From positions 1 through 42,516 of the forward strand of contig NZ_PXWG01000050.1 of assembly GCF_003011965.1 (NCBI RefSeq): a stretch of DNA of 42,516 bases, written 5' to 3'. Each line of letters starts with the position of its first letter. The stretch's first letter is position 1. Source of the stretch: Streptosporangium nondiastaticum (GTDB lineage: Bacteria; Actinomycetota; Actinomycetes; Streptomycetales; Streptomycetaceae). The translations under genes and the position numbers were made by a program. Under the pieces are notes generated by a model. The model did not search any database, was not told where the DNA came from, and saw only the letters and a list, made by a program, of their open reading frames with translations. Shown piece by piece: positions 23,864 through 32,500 of the stretch.

Positions 23864-23950
23864 GTGACTGACAGCGGCGCGCACTTCTGGCGGAGGGTCC
23901 ATCTGGACCTCGTCCGCTACGCGGGCTGCGTCTGTCGTCCGTCCTGCTGA
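23864..23950 (+). CDS. Cysteine-rich 28-residue leader peptide upstream of cysteine dioxygenase
   Basis: A small GTG-started reading frame encoding MTDSGAHFWRRVHLDLVR and ending in YAGCVCRPSC, with Cys at 22, 24 and 28. The RRVHLDLVR core resembles the conserved core of putative leader peptides found before sulfur-metabolism genes in actinomycetes. CCGTCCTG (23939-23946), covering the Pro-Ser-Cys codons, is perfectly complementary to CAGGACGG (24022-24029), which contains the ribosome binding site of the dioxygenase gene. Ribosome stalling or release at the Cys codons could therefore control access to that site. It is probably leaderless. It acts in cis, so the peptide itself may have no function. 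Confidence 0.72.
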   Translation: MTDSGAHFWRRVHLDLVRYAGCVCRPSC

Positions 23951-24034
23951 TCCGCATTCCCCTCGCGCGGCCTGCGTGTGCGCTCTGTGCGCCGGCCGCC
24001 GCGTGCTCCTTCGCGATCACTCAGGACGGTCCCC

Positions 24035-24589
24035 GTGTTCCTTCCCCTGCCCGCACCCGTGCCCGGTTCCTCCCCGCTCTCCCCCGGCGCCCCGGGCGCG
24101 CCCTCCGAAGCGGAGCTCCTCGCCTTCGCACAGCGCGCCGCCGCCGACGCGCAGCTGGTCTCCTCCCTCCCGCTGGATCCCAAGGGCCGCACCTGGATGC
24201 GGCTCAACGGGCCGGGTGACAGCGAGGCGTGGCTGATCGGCTGGCCGCCGGGCAGCGGCACCGGCTGGCACGACCACGGCGGTTCGCACGGCGCGCTGGC
24301 CGTCGCGGGCGGGGTGCTGACGGAGCACTCCCTGGCGGCCGCGATGCCCACGGACGGCTGGAAGACCCTGGAGCTGGCGGACGGCATCGACCGCGAGCGG
24401 CGGCTCTCCGAGGGGCAGGGCCGGGCCTTCGGCGCCCACCACGTGCACCAGGTGCTCAACGCCTCGGCGGAGCAGCACGCGGTCTCCGTGCACGCCTACT
24501 ACCCGCCGCTGCCCCTGATGCGGCGGTACGGCCGCAGCGGGCAGGTGCTGCGGCTGGAGCAGGTGGAGCGGCCGCAGGAGTGGGCGTGA
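24035..24589 (+). CDS. Cysteine dioxygenase (cupin)
   Basis: A 184-residue type I cysteine dioxygenase family cupin that oxidises L-cysteine to cysteine sulfinate with O2 at an Fe(II) centre. The cupin metal motif is GTGWHDHGGSHGALAV (HxH; third His in AFGAHHVHQVLN). The SVHAYYPPLPLM segment contains the conserved Tyr region. The GTG at 24035 is preferred because AGGACGG ends six bases upstream. Upstream GTGs would give an odd basic extension. It overlaps the rhodanese start by GTGA, so both act together in cysteine and sulfane-sulfur catabolism. It is preceded by the cysteine-rich leader peptide, suggesting control by cysteine or Cys-tRNA level. Confidence 0.9.
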   Translation: MFLPLPAPVPGSSPLSPGAPGAPSEAELLAFAQRAAADAQLVSSLPLDPKGRTWMRLNGPGDSEAWLIGWPPGSGTGWHDHGGSHGALAVAGGVLTEHSLAAAMPTDGWKTLELADGIDRERRLSEGQGRAFGAHHVHQVLNASAEQHAVSVHAYYPPLPLMRRYGRSGQVLRLEQVERPQEWA

Positions 24590-24969
24590 GGGTCGAGGAG
24601 CTGCTGGCAGCCGCGCGCGAGGGCCTGGACCGGCTCGGCCCCGCCGAGGCCGCGGCCGCGCAGGCCGGGGGCGGGCTGCTGGTCGACATCCGCTACGCGG
24701 CACTGCGGGAGCGCGACGGGACCATCCCGGGAGCGCTCGTGGTCGAGCGCAACGAGCTGGAGTGGCGGCTCGACCCGCAGTGCGAGCACCGCGCGGCCGA
24801 AGCGACAGGGCACGACCTGAGAGTGGTCGTGGTCTGCAACGAGGGGTACGCGTCGAGCCTGGCGGCGGCCTCCCTGCGCCTGCTGGGCCTGCACCGCGCC
24901 ACGGACCTGGCGGGCGGCTTCCAGGCCTGGCGCGCGGCGGGGCTGCCGGTGGAGACCACCGGGACGTAG
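24586..24969 (+). CDS. Single-domain rhodanese (sulfurtransferase)
   Basis: A 127-residue rhodanese. LLVDIRYAALRERDGTIPGA is the CH2A-type N-terminal segment. The active-site loop is VVVCNEGYASSLAAA, with catalytic Cys about residue 83. LAGGFQAWRAAGLPVE is the usual C-terminal end. It moves sulfane sulfur between persulfide carriers and acceptors in the cytoplasm. The GTG start overlaps the cysteine dioxygenase stop (GTGA), so translation is coupled and a joint role in cysteine or persulfide breakdown is likely. The next gene, recX, is convergent. Confidence 0.92.
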   Translation: MRVEELLAAAREGLDRLGPAEAAAAQAGGGLLVDIRYAALRERDGTIPGALVVERNELEWRLDPQCEHRAAEATGHDLRVVVVCNEGYASSLAAASLRLLGLHRATDLAGGFQAWRAAGLPVETTGT

Positions 24970-24998
24970 GGCGGCGGCCCGGCACCGCCCGCCCGGAC

Positions 24999-25625
24999 CT
25001 ATATGTCCGCCAGGTGATCCAAGAGCTCCGGGTCCTCGCCCTCCTCCTCCAGCGCGCGGCGCACCACGCGCAGGGCGAGGCCCTCTGGATAGCCCTTGCG
25101 GGCCAGCATCCCGGCGAGGCGGCGCAGCCGCTTCTCGCGGTCCAGCCCACGGGTGGAGCGGAGCTTGCGCTCGACCAGCTCGCGGGCGGTGCGCTCCTCC
25201 TGCTCGGAGTCGAGCTGCCCCACGGCCTCGTCGATCACCGCGGAGTCCACGCCCTTGGTGCGCAGCTCGCGCGCGAGGGCGCGGCGGGCCAGGCCCCGGC
25301 CGTGGTGCCGGGACTCGACCCAGGCCCCGGCGAACGCCGCGTCGTCGATCAGGCCCACGTCCTCGAAGCGGGAGAGGACCTCCTCGGCGACCTCGTCCGG
25401 GATGCCCCGCTTGGCCAGGGCGTCCGCGAGCTGCTTACGGGTGCGCGGGCTCCCGGTGAGCAGGCGCAGGCAGATCGCCCGCGCCTGCTCCTCGGGCCGC
25501 GGCGGCGCCCCGGTGTCCCCGGCCCTCGACGAGGAGGGGGCGCCACCGCCGGTACGGTCGTCCACATCCGGCCCCGGAGGGTCTTCCCCGGCGTCCGGCC
25601 GGGGGTACTCCCATCGCCGTGCCAT
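24999..25625 (-). CDS. recX: Regulatory protein RecX
   Basis: A 208-residue RecX that caps or destabilises RecA filaments. A disordered N-terminus of about 42 residues precedes three-helix repeats typical of the family: ICLRLLTGSPRTRKQLADAL (repeat 1), then GLIDDAAFAGAWVESRHHGR and ALARELRTKGVDSAVIDEAV (repeat 2), then KLRSTRGLDREKRLRRLAGM and LARKGYPEGLALRVVRRAL (repeat 3). The ATG at 25623-25625 lies 3 bp after the recA stop, so it is co-transcribed with recA and under SOS control. The C-terminus ends in an acidic stretch (EEEGEDPELL). Length and order match Streptomyces RecX. Confidence 0.95.
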   Translation of the reverse strand: MARRWEYPRPDAGEDPPGPDVDDRTGGGAPSSSRAGDTGAPPRPEEQARAICLRLLTGSPRTRKQLADALAKRGIPDEVAEEVLSRFEDVGLIDDAAFAGAWVESRHHGRGLARRALARELRTKGVDSAVIDEAVGQLDSEQEERTARELVERKLRSTRGLDREKRLRRLAGMLARKGYPEGLALRVVRRALEEEGEDPELLDHLADI

Positions 25626-25628
25626 GGA

Positions 25629-26756
25629 TCAGCTCTTGGCAGCCGTGGCCTTGGCCGCCTTCGCCGTGGACTTCGCCGCGGGGGCGGGCACGGACTTCGC
25701 CGGGGCGTCCCCCTCGGCACCGGCGGCGGCCGCGCCGGGCTCGCCCTCCGGGGCCTCGGACGCGCCGCCCACGCCCAGCTTCGTCTTGATCTTCTTCTCG
25801 ATCTCGTCGGCGAGGGCGGGGTTGTCCTTGAGGAAGTTGCGGGCGTTCTCCTTGCCCTGGCCGAGCTGGTCGCCCTCGTACGTGTACCAGGCGCCGGCCT
25901 TGCGGATGAAGCCGTGCTCCACGCCCATGTCGATCAGGCCGCCCTCGCGGCTGATGCCCTGGCCGTAAAGGATGTCGAACTCGGCCTGCTTGAAGGGCGG
26001 CGCGACCTTGTTCTTGACGACCTTGCAGCGGGTGCGGTTGCCGACGGCCTCGGTGCCGTCCTTCAGGGTCTCGATGCGGCGGATGTCGATGCGCACCGAA
26101 GCGTAGAACTTCAGCGCCCGGCCACCGGTCGTGGTCTCCGGGGAGCCGAACATCACGCCGATCTTCTCGCGGAGCTGGTTGATGAAGATCGCGGTGGTCT
26201 TGGACTGGTTGAGCGCGCTGGTGATCTTCCGGAGCGCCTGGCTCATCAGACGGGCCTGGAGACCCACGTGCGAGTCGCCCATCTCGCCCTCGATCTCCGC
26301 GCGCGGCACCAGGGCCGCCACGGAGTCGATCACGATCAGGTCGAGCGCGCCGGAGCGCACCAGCATGTCGACGATCTCCAGGGCCTGCTCGCCGTTGTCC
26401 GGCTGGGACAGGATCAGGTTGTCGATGTCGACGCCGAGCTTCCTGGCGTACTCGGGGTCGAGGGCGTGCTCGGCGTCCACGAAGGCCACCGTGCCGCCGG
26501 CGCGCTGGGCGTTGGCCACGGCGTGCAGGGTCAGGGTCGTCTTACCGGAGGACTCCGGGCCGTAGATCTCCACCACGCGGCCGCGCGGGAGCCCGCCGAC
26601 GCCGAGGGCGACGTCGAGAGCGGTCGACCCGGTGGAGATGACCTCGATCGGCTCGTTCGGCCGCTCTCCGAGGCGCATCACGGCGCCCTTGCCGAATTGC
26701 CGTTCAATCTGTGCGAGCGCGGCGTCCAGCGCCTTCTCGCGGTCGGTGCCTGCCAT
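25629..26756 (-). CDS. recA: RecA recombinase
   Basis: A 375-residue RecA. Walker A is GPESSGKTT (residues 66-74), Walker B is LIVIDSVAAL, the L1/L2 loops are near MGDSHVGLQARLMSQAL and INQLREKIGVMFGSPETTTG, and the C-terminus ends in the Ala/Lys-rich tail typical of Streptomyces RecA. It catalyses strand exchange and activates LexA self-cleavage. ATG at 26754-26756 starts MAGTDREKALDAAL, the known N-terminus; longer readings lack support. It forms an operon with recX. A 12-bp LexA box (26921-26932) lies about 165 bp upstream. No terminator was seen between it and the upstream AI-2E-type gene. Confidence 0.98.
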   Translation of the reverse strand: MAGTDREKALDAALAQIERQFGKGAVMRLGERPNEPIEVISTGSTALDVALGVGGLPRGRVVEIYGPESSGKTTLTLHAVANAQRAGGTVAFVDAEHALDPEYARKLGVDIDNLILSQPDNGEQALEIVDMLVRSGALDLIVIDSVAALVPRAEIEGEMGDSHVGLQARLMSQALRKITSALNQSKTTAIFINQLREKIGVMFGSPETTTGGRALKFYASVRIDIRRIETLKDGTEAVGNRTRCKVVKNKVAPPFKQAEFDILYGQGISREGGLIDMGVEHGFIRKAGAWYTYEGDQLGQGKENARNFLKDNPALADEIEKKIKTKLGVGGASEAPEGEPGAAAAGAEGDAPAKSVPAPAAKSTAKAAKATAAKS

Positions 26757-26920
26757 GGGTTCCACCCGGTTTGCTTGAGTCGATCGCTTCACGTCCACGA
26801 CGCTAACGCCTGCCACTGACAATGCGCCCGGGCGTCGCTCCGGCCTGTGGATAACCCGGCCCACGGAGGGGCCCGGGAAGCGGTTCCGCACACGGCTCCA
26901 CAGCGCCGGGGAACCCATAA

Positions 26921-26932
26921 GAATGGATGTTC
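26921..26932 (-). promoter_or_regulatory. LexA (SOS) box upstream of recA
   Basis: On the minus strand this reads GAACATCCATTC, within TCGAACATCCATTCTT. This is the Bacillus-like SOS box I recall as reported for Streptomyces recA genes. It lies 11 bp downstream of the AI-2E-type gene's stop codon, so recA-recX has its own damage-inducible promoter there. Confidence 0.75.
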
Positions 26933-26942
26933 GATTTTGCTG

Positions 26943-28094
26943 TCAAGCGCGCCACTCCGGGCCCGTCGCGGCTCCCGGCGGACCGGGCGGCGCCGCCAAT
27001 ACCTCGTACCGCCGCACGTACGCGCCGAGGAACGCCTGCAGCGTCGCCGTCGCCGGAATGGCCACCAGCGCCCCCACCGCACCGAGCAGGGCGGCGCCCG
27101 CGACCACCGAGCCGAAGGCGACGGCGGGGTGGATGTCGACGGTCCTGGCGGTGATGCGCGGCTGCAGCACGTAGTTCTCGAACTGCTGGTAGACCACGAC
27201 GAAGCCGAGCACCCAGACCGCGTACCAGGGGTCCACCGTGAAGGCCAGCAGCACGGGCAGGGCGCCCGCGAGGTAGGTGCCGATCGTCGGGATGAACTGG
27301 GAGACGAAGCCCACCCAGATCGCGAGGGCGGGCGCGTAGGGCACCCCCAGGATCACGAGCAGCACGTAGTGGGCGATGCCGGAGATCAGTGCCATGAGGG
27401 CGCGCGAGTAGATGTAGCCGCCGGTCTTGGCGACGGCGAGCTCCCAGGCGCGCAGCACCTCGGCCTGCCGGCGGGGCGGCAGCACGGAGCACAGGGCCCG
27501 GCGCAGCCGGGGCCCGTCCGCCGCGAAGTAGAACGAGAACAGCACCACGGTCAGCAGCTGGAACAGCCCGCCCAGGACGGTGGCCGAGACGTCCAGGACG
27601 CCGCTGGCGCTGCTCTTCACGTACCGCTGCAGCCAGCCCGAGCGCAGCAGGCTCTCCTGGACCTGCACCCGGGACAGGCTCGTGTGGAACACCCGGTTGA
27701 CCCACTTGATGACCGCGTCCAGGTACGAGGGGAAGTTCTCGACCATGGTCACGATCTGGTCGGCGAGCATCGAGCCGAGCAGGGCGAAGAAGCCCGCGAC
27801 GACGACGGTGACGGCGAGGAAGACCAGTCCCGTCGCGAGGCCGCGGCGCATGCCGCGGGCGGACAGCCGGGCCACGGCCGGCTCGATGGCCAGGGCGAGG
27901 AAGAAGGCGATCAGGATGTTCAGCAGCAGCCCGACCAGCTGCTGGAAGGCCCAGACCGCCAGCATGAAGCAGGCGACCAGGGCGAGCGCCGACACCATGG
28001 CGCGGAGCAGCCAGGGCGGCATGCCGGCGGCGGGGCCGGGGCGAGGCGGCGGGGCGGGTGGGACGGGTTCTTCCGGAACGGGGTCGTCTGCCAC
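26943..28094 (-). CDS. AI-2E family membrane transporter
   Basis: A 383-residue integral membrane protein of the AI-2E/TqsA-PerM family. A Pro-rich N-terminal tail of about 25 residues is followed by eight or so hydrophobic segments. Conserved segments are ILIAFFLALAIEPAVARL, the cytoplasmic helical region SYLDAVIKWVNRVF, GFVSQFIPTIGTYLAGALPV and YQQFENYVLQPRI, all characteristic. Substrates of actinobacterial members are not established. The start is a GTG at 28092-28094 (MADDPVPEEP). The gene is upstream of recA on the same strand, a conserved Streptomyces order. It is probably a housekeeping transporter or ion/osmolyte antiporter. Confidence 0.9.
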   Translation of the reverse strand: MADDPVPEEPVPPAPPPRPGPAAGMPPWLLRAMVSALALVACFMLAVWAFQQLVGLLLNILIAFFLALAIEPAVARLSARGMRRGLATGLVFLAVTVVVAGFFALLGSMLADQIVTMVENFPSYLDAVIKWVNRVFHTSLSRVQVQESLLRSGWLQRYVKSSASGVLDVSATVLGGLFQLLTVVLFSFYFAADGPRLRRALCSVLPPRRQAEVLRAWELAVAKTGGYIYSRALMALISGIAHYVLLVILGVPYAPALAIWVGFVSQFIPTIGTYLAGALPVLLAFTVDPWYAVWVLGFVVVYQQFENYVLQPRITARTVDIHPAVAFGSVVAGAALLGAVGALVAIPATATLQAFLGAYVRRYEVLAAPPGPPGAATGPEWRA

Positions 28095-28157
28095 GCCGCA
28101 AGTGTGGCCTACGGGGCGAAGCAGAAAAGCGGAATCCCGTGGCGGCGGCGCGGCACG

Positions 28158-28352
28158 TCAGCGTCTGTCGTCGGGGATCTCCATCGCCCGGCACACCGCG
28201 CGCCACACGTCCTTGGCGTTCCAGCCGGCGTCCAGCGCCTGGTGCACCGTCCTCCCGCCCAGCTCGGACATCACGTGATCGCGCGCGAAGGAGTCGGCGT
28301 ACGCCGCGCCGAAATGATTCGCCATCCGCTGCCAGAAAACCGTCAACCGCAT
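28158..28352 (-). CDS. DUF3046 protein
   Basis: A 64-residue conserved actinobacterial protein. The sequence MRLTVFWQRMANHFGAAYAD, then FARDHVMSELGGRTVHQALD and AKDVWRAVCRAMEIP, is typical of DUF3046, found next to recA across actinobacteria. No membrane segment or catalytic motif is visible. The function is unknown. ATG at 28350-28352. Lies 63 bp upstream of the AI-2E-type gene and may be co-transcribed with it. Confidence 0.92.
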   Translation of the reverse strand: MRLTVFWQRMANHFGAAYADSFARDHVMSELGGRTVHQALDAGWNAKDVWRAVCRAMEIPDDRR

Positions 28353-28431
28353 GCGCCCAGTATCCCGCCCCTGAGGGTGCAGCCCGCCACGAGCCGCTGA
28401 CCGGGGCCGTTTTCCGGCCTACGGTCGGTGC

Positions 28432-29352
28432 ATGGCCCGATCCGGAACATCCCCCGCAGTCCGTGCCGAACAGTTCATCTGGCTCACCGCCCGCGTCCTG
28501 GAGCAGCGGAGATTCGCCTTTCATTTCCTGGACGGCGGCCCCGACGCCGTGGAGGCGGCCCTGACCGCCTATCTCGGCGAGGACGGCGGCTACGGCTTCG
28601 CCCTGGAGCCGGACCTGCGCGGCCCCGTGAGCCAGCCGCTGCACACCGCCCACGCCCTGCGCGTCCTCGACGAGATCGGCCGCTGCGCCGACCGGCGCAT
28701 GGAGCGCGTCTGCCGCTACCTGACGGCCGTCTCCACCCCCGACGGCGCGCTGCCCGCGCTCCACCCCTCGCTGCGCGGCTACCCGGCGGCCCCGTGGACC
28801 CCCGTGGTGGACGACCCGCCGAGCGACCTCCTGGCCACCGGCCCCGTGGTGGGCCTGCTGCACCGCAACGAGGTGTGGCACGCGTGGCTCTTCCGGGCCA
28901 CCGACTTCTGCTGGGCCGCGGTGGAGGCCCTCGGGAGCGGCGCGAGGACTCACCCGTACGAGGTGTCCGCGGCGGTCGCCTTCCTGGACGGGGCGCCGGA
29001 CCGGCGGCGGGCGCAGGCGGCGGCCGAGCGGCTGGGCCGGGTCGTCCGGGAGCAGCGGCTGGCGGTCCTGGACCCCGCGCGGGTGGCCGACTACCCCGTC
29101 CCGGAGGGCTACGCCCCGGGCGAGCACCACTACCCGCACGACTTCGCGCCCACCCCGGACTCGTCGGCCCGCTCCTGGTTCACCGACGCCGAGATGGAGC
29201 GGTCGCTGGACTTCCTGGCCGCCTCGCAGCAGGAGGACGGCGGCTGGCCGGTCCGCTGGCGCGAGTGGGCGCCCGGCACCCGTCTGGAGTGCCGGCCGAT
29301 GGTGACCCTCACCGCACTGCTGACGCTGCGCGCCTACGACCGCGCCGTGTGA
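28432..29352 (+). CDS. Conserved hypothetical protein with alpha/alpha-toroid (terpene-cyclase-like) repeats
   Basis: A 306-residue soluble protein with no signal peptide. Two segments, AYLGEDGGYGFALEPDLRGP (about residues 46-65) and AASQQEDGGWPVRW (about 262-275), resemble the QW-type repeats of squalene-hopene cyclases and prenyltransferase beta-subunits, so an (alpha/alpha)6 barrel is likely. It is shorter than true triterpene cyclases (about 630 residues), and the catalytic DxDD motif is absent. It may be a degenerate or non-enzymatic relative. ATG 28432 gives MARSGTSPAVRAEQFIW. It is divergent from DUF3046 and followed by the Lhr helicase gene at 157 bp. Confidence 0.72.
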   Translation: MARSGTSPAVRAEQFIWLTARVLEQRRFAFHFLDGGPDAVEAALTAYLGEDGGYGFALEPDLRGPVSQPLHTAHALRVLDEIGRCADRRMERVCRYLTAVSTPDGALPALHPSLRGYPAAPWTPVVDDPPSDLLATGPVVGLLHRNEVWHAWLFRATDFCWAAVEALGSGARTHPYEVSAAVAFLDGAPDRRRAQAAAERLGRVVREQRLAVLDPARVADYPVPEGYAPGEHHYPHDFAPTPDSSARSWFTDAEMERSLDFLAASQQEDGGWPVRWREWAPGTRLECRPMVTLTALLTLRAYDRAV

Positions 29353-29508
29353 CGCCCGCGCCCTGCCCGGGCGCCCGTCCGATCACCACCGCCCCGTCCG
29401 CGACCGGCGCCTCGTGCGCGCGGCCGCCACCGCCCCATGCGCCCGCCCCCACCAGGACTGACCTGCGGGTCCGGGGCATTGTCAGTGGCGCGGTGCACGA
29501 TGGGTGGC

Positions 29509-32500
29509 ATGGCGGACGAGACGGCGGCCGGTGCGGCGGCGGATGGGGGCGGGGCTCTCGCGGGGTTCTCCCCGGCGACCCGTGCCTGGTTCACGGGGGC
29601 CTTCAGCGCGCCCACGGCGGCGCAGGCCGGGGCCTGGCGCGCGATCGGGGAGGGGTCGGACGTCCTGGTGGTCGCGCCGACGGGGTCCGGCAAGACCCTC
29701 GCCGCCTTCCTCGCCTCGCTGGACCGGCTGGCGAGCAGCCCGCCGCCGGCCGAGCCCAAGAAGCGCTGCCGGGTGCTCTACGTGTCCCCGCTCAAGGCCC
29801 TCGCGGTCGACGTGGAGCGCAACCTCCGCAGCCCGCTGACCGGCATCCGGCAGGCGGCCGTCCGGCTGGGGCTGCCCGAGCCGGAGGTGCGCGTCGGGAT
29901 CCGCTCCGGCGACACCCCGCCGGCCGAGCGCCGCGCGCTCGTCAACCGGCCGCCGGACATCCTCATCACGACGCCCGAATCGCTGTTCCTGATGCTCACG
30001 TCCGCCGCCAGGGACGCACTGGCGGGCGTGGAGACGGTCATCCTCGACGAGGTGCATGCCGTCGCCGGCACCAAGCGGGGCGCGCACCTCGCCCTGTCCC
30101 TGGAGCGGCTCGACGCCCTGCTGCCCCGCCCCGCCCGGCGCATCGGCCTGTCCGCGACGGTCCGTCCGGTGGACGAGGTGGCCCGCTACCTCTCGCCGCA
30201 GCGGCGGGTGGAGATCGTCCAGCCGCCGTCCGGCAAGGAGTTCGACCTGTCGGTGGTCGTCCCGGTGCAGGACCTGGGCGAGCTGGGCGCCTCGCCGGTG
30301 CAGGACGGCGGGGAGGGCAAGGACAAGCCGTCGATCTGGCCCCATGTGGAGGAGCGCATCGCCGATCTCGTCCAGGCGCACCGCTCCACCATCGTCTTCG
30401 CCAACTCCCGCCGCCTGGCCGAGCGGCTGTGCAACCGGCTGAACGAGATCGCCTACGAGCGCGCCACCGGCGAGTCCCTGCCCGAGCACCACTCCCCCGC
30501 CGAGCTGATGGCCGAGTCCGGCGCGGCCAAGGGAGCGCCGCCGGTCCTCGCCCGCGCGCACCACGGCTCGGTCTCCAAGGAGCAGCGCGCCCTGGTCGAG
30601 GAGGACCTCAAGGCGGGCCGGCTGCCCGCCGTCGTCGCGACGTCCAGCCTGGAGCTGGGCATCGACATGGGCGCGGTGGACCTGGTCGTCCAGGTCGAGT
30701 CGCCGCCGTCGGTCGCCTCCGGGCTGCAACGCGTGGGCCGTGCCGGCCACCAGGTCGGCGCCGTGTCCACGGGCGTCGTCTTCCCCAAGTACCGGGGAGA
30801 CCTGGTGCAGGCGGCCGTGGTCACCGAGCGGATGCGCTCGGGGTCCATCGAGTCGCTGCGGGTGCCCGCCAATCCGCTGGACGTCCTGGCGCAGCAGATC
30901 GTCGCCATGGTCTCCGTCGACGCCTGGGACGTGGAGGAGCTCCTGGCCCTGGTGCGGCGGGCCGCCCCGTTCGCCTCGCTGCCCGAGTCCGCCTACACGG
31001 CGGTGCTCGACATGCTCGCCGGGCGGTATCCGTCCGACGCCTTCGCGGAGCTGCGCCCGCGCCTGGTGTGGGACCGCGTGGCCGGCACGGTCACGGGGCG
31101 CCCGGGCGCGCAGCGGCTGGCCGTCACCTCCGGCGGCACCATCCCCGACCGCGGCCTGTTCGGCGTCTTCCTGGCCGGAGCCGACTCCAAGGACGGCGCC
31201 AAGGGCGGGCGCCGGGTCGGCGAGCTGGACGAGGAGATGGTCTACGAGTCCCGCGTGGGCGACGTCTTCACCCTGGGCACCACCTCGTGGCGGATCGAGG
31301 ACATCACGCGCGACAGGGTCCTCGTCACCCCCGCCCCCGGCGTCCCCGGACGACTGCCCTTCTGGAAGGGCGACCAGCTGGGCCGCCCCCTCGAACTGGG
31401 GCGGGCCCTGGGCGCGTTCCTGCGCGAGGTGGGCTCCTCCGCCCCGGACGCCGCCCGCGAGCGGCTGACGGCCGCCGGGCTCGACACCTGGGCGGCGGAC
31501 AACGTCCTGGCCTACCTGCGCGAGCAGCGCGAGGCGTGCGGGCACGTCCCGGACGACCGGACCATCGTCGTGGAGCGCTTCCGCGACGAGCTGGGCGACT
31601 GGCGCGTCGTGGTCCACTCGCCCTTCGGCGCACAGGTGCACGCCCCCTGGGCGCTCGCCCTGGGCGCCCGGCTCGCCGAGCGGTACGGCATGGACGCCCA
31701 GGTGATGCACGCGGACGACGGCATCGTGCTGCGGCTGCCCGACGCCGACCTCATGGGCCTCGACCTGCTCGACGCCGACCCCGCCGGCCGGGGCACGGAG
31801 TACGACGGCGAGCAGTCGCCCGTCGGCGCCGCGGACGTCACCTTCGACAAGGGCGAGATCGACGGCATCGTCACCGACCAGGTGGGCGGCTCCGCCCTGT
31901 TCGCCTCGCGCTTCCGCGAGTGCGCCGCCCGCGCCCTGCTGCTGCCCCGCCGCAATCCGGGCAAGCGCACCCCGCTGTGGCAGCAGCGCCAGCGCGCCGC
32001 GCAGCTGCTGCAGGTGGCGAGCGAGTTCGGCTCGTTCCCGATCATCCTGGAGGCCGTGCGCGAGTGCCTCCAGGACGTCTTCGACGTCCCCGGCCTCACC
32101 GAGCTCATGGGCGACATCGAGGCCCGTCGCGTCCGGCTGGTGGAGGTCACCACCCCCGAGCCGTCGCCGTTCGCCCGCTCGCTGCTCTTCGGCTACGTCG
32201 CCCAGTTCCTCTACGAGGGCGACTCGCCGCTCGCGGAGCGCCGCGCCGCCGCACTGTCCCTGGACTCGCGGCTGCTGGCCGAGCTCCTGGGCCAGGCCGA
32301 GCTGCGCGAGCTCCTCGACGCCGGGGTCCTGGCCGACCTGGAGCGCGAGCTGCAGTGGCTCACGGACGACCGGCGGGCCAAGGACCCGGAGAGCGTCGCC
32401 GACCTGCTGCGCCTCCTCGGCCCGCTGACCGACGCCGGGCTGGCGGCGCGCGGCGCCGAACCGGCCTGGGTGCGGGAGCTCGCGGAGGCCCGCCGCGCCA

